Positions 34,254 to 41,265 of a DNA stretch of 64,000 nt are shown in pieces; positions within the stretch are counted from its first letter, which is position 1, and each line of letters starts with the position of its first letter. Below the pieces are notes generated by a model. The model had not been told where the DNA came from. It searched no databases and saw nothing but the letters and a program-made list of their open reading frames with translations. This DNA comes from Acidobacteriota bacterium (GTDB lineage Bacteria; Acidobacteriota; Thermoanaerobaculia; Multivoradales; JBCCEF01): assembly GCA_039030395.1 (NCBI GenBank), contig JBCCEF010000023.1, positions 1-64,000 of the forward strand, given 5' to 3'. Made by a program: the position numbers and the translations under genes.

Positions 34254-34843
34254 GTTTCCTCCTTGGGACTGAGCGCCACCCGAGCCTGCCGGAGCACCTC
34301 GGGGCGGGCGATCAAGTGTTCGAAATCCCGCGGCGACACGAACCGCTGTTGTCGCAGGCGCAATCCGAGATGGGCCTGCACAATCGCTGTCTCCTGGAGC
34401 ATCAGCAGTTCGATCAGGCGATCCGTTTGGTCTACCGCAAGGTCCTGATCCAGCAAGATTTCCAGAGCCAATAGGCGCACGTTCAGACTGTCGTCCTCCT
34501 CCAGGCGCCGCAGCAGGGCCTCCGTCAGCAGGGGCTGGGCCGGTCCCAAATCACCGGCCGCGCTGACCCCCCGCAGCCGCTCGAAGGTGGATGGGTCTTG
34601 CAGCAAGGCCAAGACGATGCGAGGGTCCCCCAGGTCGTCGGGCGGCGGAGTGGGCGTGGGGCGCAGGGCCAGAAAGCCGGCGACCGCCAAGACGGCCGCG
34701 GCGGCCCAGGCCAGCCAGCGGCTCGGGCTCTTCCGCCCGCGGGGCTTTTCCTTCATCAGCGATTCGAAGCGCGAGCGCATGCGCCGCATCGGCGCGTCGG
34801 CCGCGAGATCGTCGAGCAGATGATCTTCGGTCGGTGTCTTCAT
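34250..34843 (-). CDS. Probable anti-sigma-like membrane protein with HEAT-type helices
   Basis: 197 residues; the ATG at 34843 overlaps the sigma gene stop (ATGA), showing translational coupling. N-terminal cytoplasmic part (1-45) with 'MKTPTEDHLLDDLAADAPMRRMRSRF' in parts, one transmembrane helix (about 46-62, WLAWAAAAVLAVAGFLAL), then a periplasmic helical part with HEAT-like repeats ('PLLTEALLRRLEEDDSLNVRLLALEILLDQD'). No classic zinc anti-sigma motif is seen. Position after an ECF sigma gene and before DUF4097 suggests it controls that sigma factor; that is inference. Confidence 0.78.
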   Translation of the reverse strand: MKTPTEDHLLDDLAADAPMRRMRSRFESLMKEKPRGRKSPSRWLAWAAAAVLAVAGFLALRPTPTPPPDDLGDPRIVLALLQDPSTFERLRGVSAAGDLGPAQPLLTEALLRRLEEDDSLNVRLLALEILLDQDLAVDQTDRLIELLMLQETAIVQAHLGLRLRQQRFVSPRDFEHLIARPEVLRQARVALSPKEET

Positions 34844-35385
34844 GCTGGTTTCTCCCATTCGGCGAGATGCTGCCGAGCGGCCTTCCGGGCGCGGTGGATC
34901 CGCACCTTGACCGCCCCCGGGGTGGATCCGAGAAGCTCCGCGATTTCGCGATGCCGGAGGCCCTCGAAGTAGGAAAGTAGGAGGACTTCGCGCTCCACGG
35001 CGGGCAGTTGCCGGAGGGCGTGGGTCACGCCGGCGGCGCGTTCCCGGGCGAGGTGGAGCGGCTCCGGGGAATCCGCGTCCACCCTCTCCTCCAACGCCCC
35101 GGACGGCATGCGCGAGCGCCGGTCGAGAAAGGCCCAAGCGGCATTGCGAGCGATGCCGAGAAACCACGGCAGAAACGCGCTGCCCGGGCGGAAGCTCCGC
35201 CGGTGGCGCAGGATCTTGAGAAAGGTCTCCTGCACCAGGTCCTCGGCGCTGCTCGGGCTGCCGACGAGGCCGCGTAGAAAACCGAACAGGCGGCGTGCGT
35301 GGCGCTCGAAAAGCGGCGTCAAGCTCGACAGATCGCCACGGCTCACCGCTTCCATCAAGGCCTCGTCGGTCGGTTCAGGAGCCAT
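34840..35385 (-). CDS. ECF-family RNA polymerase sigma factor
   Basis: 181 residues from the ATG at 35385. Region 2: 'LTPLFERHARRLFGFLRGLVGSPSSAEDLVQETFLKIL' in parts, with the usual 'DLVQETFL'. Region 4: 'LRQLPAVEREVLLLSYFEGLRHREIAELLGSTPGAVKVRIHRARKAAR' in parts. No C-terminal extension. It directs RNA polymerase to a set of promoters controlled by the coupled membrane protein. It overlaps the 3' end of the upstream shrunken hydrolase by 31 bases, so the four genes are likely one transcript. Confidence 0.93.
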   Translation of the reverse strand: MAPEPTDEALMEAVSRGDLSSLTPLFERHARRLFGFLRGLVGSPSSAEDLVQETFLKILRHRRSFRPGSAFLPWFLGIARNAAWAFLDRRSRMPSGALEERVDADSPEPLHLARERAAGVTHALRQLPAVEREVLLLSYFEGLRHREIAELLGSTPGAVKVRIHRARKAARQHLAEWEKPA

Positions 35386-35681
35386 TCTTTCTTCCCCGGA
35401 TACCACCCGAAAAAAGCCGTATCGCCGCAGGTCACGCCATCGTGACCGATCACCCGACGCGCGCCGCGCCGGAAAACCTCGACACCGAAGCCGCGGCCGT
35501 CGCCGGCATCGGTATCTCCTCCCCGGCGGATCAGAACAGCGCCCGCCAGGTCTCGCTCCAGAACCCGCGACGCGATCCACTCATCGAGTCGCCGTTCGAG
35601 ACCGGTCGTCGCAGCAGCCTCGGCCCACGACGCGGCCGGTGAAACCAGAAGCCACACAATGAGCGCGATACGAGATTTCAT
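35355..35681 (-). pseudogene. Internally deleted beta-lactamase-family serine hydrolase
   Basis: 108 residues, ATG at 35681 with GGGAGGAG upstream and a signal peptide ending PAASWAEA. It reads 'LERRLDEWIASRVLERDLAGAVLIRRGGD', the N-terminal helix-strand of class C-like serine hydrolases, then after a few residues 'GFGVEVFRRGARRVIGHDG' and 'AFFGWYPG', which matches the C-terminal part of the same family. The middle, with SxxK and YxN motifs, is missing but the frame is kept. Probably inactive. The stop lies inside the sigma gene, so it may now serve as a leader. Confidence 0.6.
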
Positions 35682-35861
35682 CACTCCTCCCTGAGGTTGG
35701 GCCTTCATTCAGGAGGAGGTATCGCCTTCCCGGCGAAAGGTTACTTCAGGGGAGTGCCCGGCTGACTTTCCCTCACCTGCCGGTTCCGCGGCTCCCGAAA
35801 CCCCTTGAGTTCTCGCGTCGCCTCGGGTCTGCCTCGCCGTCCCACATGGTAACCTCGGCCC

Positions 35862-36581
35862 ATGGCGCAGCCCTCAAAAAACGCCGTGACCCGGGTCAAA
35901 ATCTGCGGCATTGCCACCCTCGAAGACGCGAGCATCGCGCTCGGATACGGAGCGGACGCCCTGGGCTTCTTGGTGGGATTGCACTACGAAACGCCCGATC
36001 GACTGACCGCCGACCGAGCGCGGTACCTGGTCTCCGAGTTACCGCCATTCGTCACCTCAGTGCTGGTGACCCACCTTACGGACTTGGCCGATGTGCGCGA
36101 CCTTTGTGCTCGAGTAGGAGTCAGCTCCGTGCAGCTGCACGGCGACTTTCCGATCCGCGACATCCCGAACCTGCGCTCCGCCTTGCCCCACCTCAAGATC
36201 ATCAAAGCGGTGCATAGCGACGACCGCGAGTCCTACGAGGCAGCCATGAAAGCGTCCTATGCCGCGGACGCCATCCTCCTGGACACCCGGGTGGGTGAGC
36301 GCATCGGTGGCACCGGCAAGACTCACGATTGGGATCGCAGTCGCAGGATTCGCGAAGCGTTGGAGGGTTTTCCGGTGATCTTGGCCGGTGGACTCGGCCC
36401 AGACAACGTCGAGTCGGCGATTGAAAGGGTCCAACCTTTCGGCGTGGACGTCAACACCGGAGTGCAGGGAAAACCCGGACGCAAGGATCCCGATCGAGTG
36501 CGGCGCTTCATCGCCCGAGCGAAACAGCTCCGAACCGAGCCAGGGCAAAGGGAGTCCGTTTCTCTAGAACAAACCGGCTAG
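35862..36581 (+). CDS. trpF: Phosphoribosylanthranilate isomerase (TrpF-like)
   Basis: 239 residues. 'VTRVKICGIATLEDAS', 'GADALGFLV', 'SSVQLHGDF', 'AILLDTRVGERIGGTGKTHDW', 'VILAGGLGPDNVESAI' and 'VDVNTGVQGKPGRKD' give the full TIM-barrel PRAI set, including the catalytic Cys in KICG and the Asp in the LLD strand. The end is longer than the usual 205-210 residues. TrpF isomerises phosphoribosyl-anthranilate in tryptophan synthesis, but no trp neighbours are here, so a distinct TrpF-like role is possible. It is divergent from the sigma operon. Confidence 0.85.
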   Translation: MAQPSKNAVTRVKICGIATLEDASIALGYGADALGFLVGLHYETPDRLTADRARYLVSELPPFVTSVLVTHLTDLADVRDLCARVGVSSVQLHGDFPIRDIPNLRSALPHLKIIKAVHSDDRESYEAAMKASYAADAILLDTRVGERIGGTGKTHDWDRSRRIREALEGFPVILAGGLGPDNVESAIERVQPFGVDVNTGVQGKPGRKDPDRVRRFIARAKQLRTEPGQRESVSLEQTG

Positions 36582-36606
36582 CAGGCCTTGACCAGGGAGC
36601 ATCTCC

Positions 36607-37368
36607 GTGAATCCCCTGAGCGCCTTTTCGTTCGGCAAGATCATTAAGACTTTTATACCCGGACTCATTGCGAGCGTTGGCGTTTTATTCATCTTTGACC
36701 TCATCTATCAAGTAGCGCAGCCCGCGGGCGACGACGCCGGCGGTTCTCTCTGGCAATCGCTCTTCGAGCGCTCGTTCTTCTCCCAGATCGTCCTGCAGAA
36801 CAGTGTGGCCGCCACCGTCTTCGGGGCGTTCATGATTCCGCTTTCCCTGATGCTCGGTTTCTTCACCAACACTCTGTTGTGGCAGTTCGCCAACTCGTCC
36901 TTCCGCGCATGGGTCGAAAAGGAATTGGATCCCCAACTCATCGCCGCACGCCGCGAGCTGAAAAAGAAAGCCAACGCGGAACTCAAGGCCTTCACCGGTT
37001 CGGACGAAGACTGCGAAAAGGCTTCCATCGAGACCTACTTTCTGCCGATGGTCGACTTCGAAAAGTTCTCCTACGTCCGCGAGAGCTACTTCTCCTGGTT
37101 CGAGTTTCAAGCCAACTCGGCGCTGGCACTGGTCTTTTCATACTGCCTGTACGCCTTGACCGTGTTGGTCTTGCTCGCCGGTGCGGGAGTCTCTGCCGGC
37201 GCCTTGGCCCTGTCCCTGATCCTGCCCTTGGTGTTCATCGCCCTGTTCGGCACCCTGCTGGTGTTCGCAGCCAAGAACAATCTCTTGCGCTACCAAGAGC
37301 GGGTTCTCCTGTTCCTGGTCTGCTGCGTCACCCGGGAAGGCCGATGCGCAGCGGACGAGGCCTCGTAG
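36607..37368 (+). CDS. Predicted membrane protein of unknown function
   Basis: 253 residues with a GTG start and GGGAG about 8 bases upstream. Hydrophobic helices are seen at about 13-34, 62-88 and, as a pair, 165-215, with a long charged stretch between (about 95-155, many Lys/Glu, 'ELKKKANAELKAF'). The C-terminus is cytoplasm-like and contains 'CCVTREGRCAADE'. No family was recognised. It follows trpF by 25 bases on the same strand, so they may be cotranscribed, but the functions have no clear connection. Confidence 0.75.
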   Translation: MNPLSAFSFGKIIKTFIPGLIASVGVLFIFDLIYQVAQPAGDDAGGSLWQSLFERSFFSQIVLQNSVAATVFGAFMIPLSLMLGFFTNTLLWQFANSSFRAWVEKELDPQLIAARRELKKKANAELKAFTGSDEDCEKASIETYFLPMVDFEKFSYVRESYFSWFEFQANSALALVFSYCLYALTVLVLLAGAGVSAGALALSLILPLVFIALFGTLLVFAAKNNLLRYQERVLLFLVCCVTREGRCAADEAS

Positions 37369-37476
37369 GAATCTCGAGGCCCCCTCCATCGTCGGTCGGC
37401 GAACCCTGCCGAAAGTGTGTGGTGGCCCTTGCCGGCACAAGGCTAAACTGGCCGGTAGGACTTGTTGCGAGCCACC

Positions 37477-39192
37477 ATGAACCCAACGGAAGAAACCAAC
37501 GCCGGCATCGAACGGCTTCTCAGCCAGCAGGAAGCCCTGCGCCAGGTGATCGAGGAGGTCAGCAGCGAACTCGAATTCCAACCGCTCCTCACCCGCATCG
37601 TGCGGCTGGCCTGCGAACTCTTGGGAGCCCACGACGGCAGCATCGGCCTCTATGACCGGCAGCGGGAGGTCATGCGCATCGCCGCGGTGTACCGCATGCC
37701 CGAGGGCGAGCTGGGTTCGGAGTTCGCCGCCGGCGAGGGCCTGGCCGGCCAGGTCTTGCTGCGCCGCGAGCCGGTGAACCTCACACGCTACGGCGCGGTG
37801 CCCAAACCGGCCCTGCCGAAGCTGGCGGAAAATGCGGTGCTCGGCGTGCCGATCTTCTGGCGCGGAGACCTGGTCGGCTTCTTCGGCATCGGCGCGGCGC
37901 CACCCCGCCGTTTCGACAGCATCGATGTCGAGATGCTCAGCCTCTTCGCCCGCCACGCGGGCATCGCCATCGACAATGCCGAGCGCTACCGGCGGGAGAA
38001 AGAACGGGCCGACCAACTCGGCCTCATCGCCAAGGTGGCGCGCATCATTTCCGCCGGCCTCGATCTCGACGACATGTTGCGGGATGCCGCCGAAGCGACC
38101 CACCACATCCTCGGCTACGCCAATGTCGCTATTCCGATTGTCGACCCCCACGATCCCGAGACCCTGGTGCTCTCCGCCGTCGGCGGCAGCTACCGGCACC
38201 TGATCACCCGGGAGTATCGGCTACCGATCCGCCAGGGGATCATGGGCGCCGCCGTGCGCAGCCGCAAGACGGTGCTGGTCAACGACGTGCGCAACGATCC
38301 CCGCTACGTGCCAACCCCCGGCTCGGCCACCATCCGGGCCGAGCTGGCGGTACCCATTCTTCTCGCCGGCGAGGTGTTGGGTGTGCTGAACGTCGAGAGC
38401 AGCGGATCCTTCACGGAGGAGGACGCCGCCAGCCTCGAAATCATGGCCGATCATCTGGCGGTAGCGATCAAGAACGCTTCCCTCTACCAGCAGGCGCAGC
38501 GCCTGGCGGTACTCGAAGAGCGCCAACGGCTGGCCCGCGACCTGCACGATTCGGTCACCCAGATGCTGTTTTCGGCCACCCTCATCGCCCAGGCGGTGCC
38601 GCAGGCCTACCGGCGCGATGCGGAAGAGGGCGAGCGCCGCCTGGCTCGGCTGTTGGAATTGAACCGCTCCGCCCTGGCGGAGATGCGGGCTCTGTTGCGC
38701 GAGCTGCGCCCGGCGAAAGAACCGATGAAGATCACCACCGGCGAGTTTCCGCTACCGACGATCTTCCGGGTGCGACGCGACGGCCTCCTGCCCGCCCTCG
38801 AAGATCTGCTGGAGGAGGCCCAACGGGACGGCCTCGAAGTCACCCGCCGCTGGGATGGCTACCGGCGCCAATCGCCGGACGTCGAAGAGACCCTCTTTCG
38901 CATCGCCCAGGAAGGCCTCAACAACGTCTCGAAGCACGCCCGCGCCCAGCGGGTGACCGTCAAGCTCCACCACTCCCCCGGCAACATTCACCTCACCCTG
39001 GAGGATGACGGCATCGGCTTCAACGCTCGCCGCGCCTTGGCGCGCTCGGCGAAGGAAGGCGGCATGGGAGTGCTTTCGATGCGCGAGCGGGTGCGCAGCC
39101 TGGGCGGAGACTTCCGGCTTCGAAGTTCGACCGGCATGGGCACCCGCATCGAGATCAAGATTCCGCAGAAAGAGAACCCGGAGACGCCATGA
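37477..39192 (+). CDS. GAF-domain sensor histidine kinase (NarL-partner type)
   Basis: 571 residues from the ATG at 37477 (a TTG 15 bases earlier is possible). Two GAF domains are visible at about 30-180 ('LLGAHDGSIGLYDR', 'LAGQVLLRREPVNL', 'NAVLGVPIFWRGDLVGFFGI') and 195-345. The dimerisation/phosphoacceptor helix is 'RQRLARDLHDSVTQMLFSATL' in parts, with His357. The ATPase has 'AQEGLNNVSKHARAQRVTVKL' and 'DDGIGFN'. It lacks membrane helices, so it senses an internal small molecule or redox signal. The response regulator gene overlaps its stop (ATGA). Confidence 0.93.
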   Translation: MNPTEETNAGIERLLSQQEALRQVIEEVSSELEFQPLLTRIVRLACELLGAHDGSIGLYDRQREVMRIAAVYRMPEGELGSEFAAGEGLAGQVLLRREPVNLTRYGAVPKPALPKLAENAVLGVPIFWRGDLVGFFGIGAAPPRRFDSIDVEMLSLFARHAGIAIDNAERYRREKERADQLGLIAKVARIISAGLDLDDMLRDAAEATHHILGYANVAIPIVDPHDPETLVLSAVGGSYRHLITREYRLPIRQGIMGAAVRSRKTVLVNDVRNDPRYVPTPGSATIRAELAVPILLAGEVLGVLNVESSGSFTEEDAASLEIMADHLAVAIKNASLYQQAQRLAVLEERQRLARDLHDSVTQMLFSATLIAQAVPQAYRRDAEEGERRLARLLELNRSALAEMRALLRELRPAKEPMKITTGEFPLPTIFRVRRDGLLPALEDLLEEAQRDGLEVTRRWDGYRRQSPDVEETLFRIAQEGLNNVSKHARAQRVTVKLHHSPGNIHLTLEDDGIGFNARRALARSAKEGGMGVLSMRERVRSLGGDFRLRSSTGMGTRIEIKIPQKENPETP

Positions 39193-39836
39193 CCGAACCC
39201 ATCACCCTGCTGATCGTCGACGACCACGAGATCGTGCGTGAAGGGCTGCGGACTCTCTTTGGAGAGTTCGACGACCTCGAAGTGGTCGGCGAAGCGGCGA
39301 ACGGCCGTGAAGCCCTCGAACTCGTCGCAGCGCAAGATCCGGATGTCGTTCTGCTGGACCTGGTGATGCCCGAAATGGATGGCCTGGAAACCCTCGCCGA
39401 ATTCCGCCGCCGCGACGTCCGCGCGGGCGTCCTGGTGCTGAGCAGTTTCGTCGAAGATCACCAGGTGCGCCAGGCGATCGAGGCCGGCGCCCTGGGCTAC
39501 CTCCTCAAGGACGCTTCAAAGGGCGATCTGGTGCGCGCCATCCGCGGCGCCCGGGCGGGCCGGCCGGCCCTCCATCCGGAAGCCCAGCGGATCCTCATGC
39601 AGCGCGTCCAGGCACCGCCGGAGCCCTCCCCCATCGACGACCTGACGCCACGGGAAAAGAGCGTCCTCGAACTGATCGCCCGCGGCCGCAGCAACAAGCA
39701 GATCGCCGGCACCCTCCACCTGAGCGAGGGCACCATCAAGGGCTACGTCAGCACCATCCTCTCCAAATTGGCGGTAGACGACCGTACCCAAGCGGCACTG
39801 CTGGCGGTGCGCGAGGGCTTCGTCAACAACGGCTAG
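39189..39836 (+). CDS. NarL/FixJ-family response regulator
   Basis: 215 residues. Receiver: 'LLIVDDHEIVREGLRTLF' with the acidic pair, phosphoacceptor D57 in 'VVLLDLVMPEMDGL', and 'LLKDASKGDLVRAI'. A short linker, then the LuxR helix-turn-helix: 'LTPREKSVLELIARGRSNKQIAGTLHLSEGTIKGYVSTILSKL' in parts. It is coupled to the histidine kinase gene by a 4-base overlap, so they make one two-component system. The stop codon lies inside the left arm of the 184-bp element. Target genes are unknown. Confidence 0.95.
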   Translation: MTEPITLLIVDDHEIVREGLRTLFGEFDDLEVVGEAANGREALELVAAQDPDVVLLDLVMPEMDGLETLAEFRRRDVRAGVLVLSSFVEDHQVRQAIEAGALGYLLKDASKGDLVRAIRGARAGRPALHPEAQRILMQRVQAPPEPSPIDDLTPREKSVLELIARGRSNKQIAGTLHLSEGTIKGYVSTILSKLAVDDRTQAALLAVREGFVNNG

Positions 39837-40016
39837 CCCGTTGTTCTCACCAACTTCGTAGCGAGAGGGCGTAGGCGCCTGTAGCTGCAAGGAGCTGGGC
39901 TCTCGAAGCGACACAGGCGTACTCGAAGTACGTCGAGGAGCGGAGAGGCCCGAAGACGCAGCAGATGCAGGTGCATACGACCTCGCAGCAGAAGGATGGT
40001 GAGAAGGACGGGCTAG
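39833..40016. repeat. 184-bp near-palindromic element with 20-bp inverted ends
   Basis: Left end CTAGCCCGTTGTTCTCACCA (39833-39852) and the reverse complement of 39997-40016 (CTAGCCCGTCCTTCTCACCA) match 18 of 20. Inside, GCGTAGGCGCCTGTAGCTGC near the left pairs imperfectly with the segment around 39960-39980, and GTACT-CGA-AGTAC sits near the centre. The whole can fold into one long imperfect hairpin. No reading frame of note is inside. It could be a MITE-like element or a structured RNA. Confidence 0.8.
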
Positions 40017-40186
40017 CCCTCGCGGTCTCCTAACTTTCGACAGGTCCCACCCCCTCCATCGAAGGGAATCCTCTCCCACGATCCTCCCTAGCAGGTTCGG
40101 AAAATCGGGGGCTGTGCCACAGCCCGCCGGCCGCCAAGATGAGTTCACTCTCAAGCAGCACAACTCATCTCAAAGGAGATTCCGAC

Positions 40187-40981
40187 ATGACCAAGACCCT
40201 CAAGACCGTTTCCAACCCCTTCGTTTTCGCCCTCGCCCTCTTGGCCCTCACCGGACTGATCCTGCTGCCGGGCAGCGCCGAAGCCGGCGCCGTCAAGGAC
40301 GCTACCCGCGCCGGCGTGGTGATCGGTGCCGACGACGACAACCAGGACAATCCGCTGGTGCAGCCCGCCGATTCGGCGATCAACCAGAGCCTCGACAACG
40401 CCGACGTGCTCGAAGGCCAGGACGGTCCCGATGTGTTGATCGGCCTGCTCGGCGCGGACCTGCTGAGCGGCGGCATCGAAGACGACATCCTGATCGGCGG
40501 CCCCGAGGCCTTCGTGGCACCGAACAAAGACATCATCCTCGGCGGTTCCGGCAACGACATCAACATCTGGGCGCCGGGTGACGGCAGCGATGCCTTCCTC
40601 GGTGGCGAAGGGGACTTCGACGCGATGGTCTTCGGCGTGCTCGACCGGATCGACGGCGTGCCGACCTTGACCGAATCGCCCTTCCGCCGCCGCACCGGCA
40701 TCCCCACCGCCGAGGTGACGAACCAGCCGGGCTTCTGCGTCCTCGAACCGGTCGATCGCCAGGTCACCGGCTTCGACTTCTTCGTGCGCTTCTTCACCTT
40801 CTCCGATGGCCTGCTCAAGGTCACCGTGCGGCTGCGCGACGTCGAGCAGTTGTTCTGCACCAGCCCGAACGGCGGCGCTATCACCTACGCCGACCTAAAG
40901 GCCCCGCACCCGACGCTGGAAGAGGTCACCCTGGAAGAGGTTTCCCAGGTCAACCCCACCGTCGGCGCCATCATTCGCTAG
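40187..40981 (+). CDS. Secreted RTX-like calcium-binding repeat protein
   Basis: 264 residues; ATG with AAGGAGA 7 bases upstream. Signal peptide ends GSAEAG. Residues about 60-140 hold glycine/aspartate-rich nonapeptide-like repeats ('DGPDVLIGLLGADLLSGGIEDDILIGGPE', 'ILGGSGNDINIWAPGDGSDAFLGG' in parts), the RTX/hemolysin-type Ca2+-binding pattern. The C-terminal half is beta-like with two cysteines and no recognised domain. It is probably extracellular. A strong terminator lies about 235 bases downstream, after a hairpin array. Confidence 0.82.
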   Translation: MTKTLKTVSNPFVFALALLALTGLILLPGSAEAGAVKDATRAGVVIGADDDNQDNPLVQPADSAINQSLDNADVLEGQDGPDVLIGLLGADLLSGGIEDDILIGGPEAFVAPNKDIILGGSGNDINIWAPGDGSDAFLGGEGDFDAMVFGVLDRIDGVPTLTESPFRRRTGIPTAEVTNQPGFCVLEPVDRQVTGFDFFVRFFTFSDGLLKVTVRLRDVEQLFCTSPNGGAITYADLKAPHPTLEEVTLEEVSQVNPTVGAIIR

Positions 40982-40987
40982 CAGGTC

Positions 40988-41151
40988 GCTGAAAAGGGCT
41001 TCGCCCTATGATTTCAGCTTCCCTGCTAGCCGCTCATTTTGAGGGGGCTGGGCGCCCCCTCGCCCTGCGGGCTCACCCCATCCTCGGCGGCCAAGCCGCC
41101 GCCTCGCCCTTCGGGCTCGGAGCAGGGTGCCGAAAAGTTCAGCACCCTGCT
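40988..41151. repeat. Second hairpin array, related to 8244-8369
   Basis: Stems: GCTGAAA/TTTCAGC enclosing AGGGC-TTC-GCCCT (40988-41018), AGGGGGC/GCCCCCT (41042-41060), GGCGGC/GCCGCC (41086-41100) and AGCAGGGTGC/GCACCCTGCT (41121-41151). The block from 41082 (TCGGCGGC..GCCGCCGCCTCGCC) through CTTCGGGCTCGG at 41120 is almost identical to 8304-8340. Outer stems differ. It follows the RTX-like gene as the first array follows the VWFA gene. Confidence 0.85.
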
Positions 41152-41215
41152 AGCGGTTCTCGATCTTCCTCTCCTGTCTCCCCTACCCACTTCCCTCGCT
41201 TCGATGGGGAAGGTT

Positions 41216-41253
41216 CCCCTTGGGCCTCGGCCGGCCCAAGGGGTCTTTTTTTC
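41216..41253 (+). terminator. Rho-independent terminator
   Basis: A perfect 11-bp stem (CCCCTTGGGCC at 41216-41226, GGCCCAAGGGG at 41233-41243), 6-base loop, then TCTTTTTTT. It ends plus-strand transcription from the RTX-like gene before the convergent gene. Confidence 0.93.
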
Positions 41254-41265
41254 CCGTTTCGGGAC

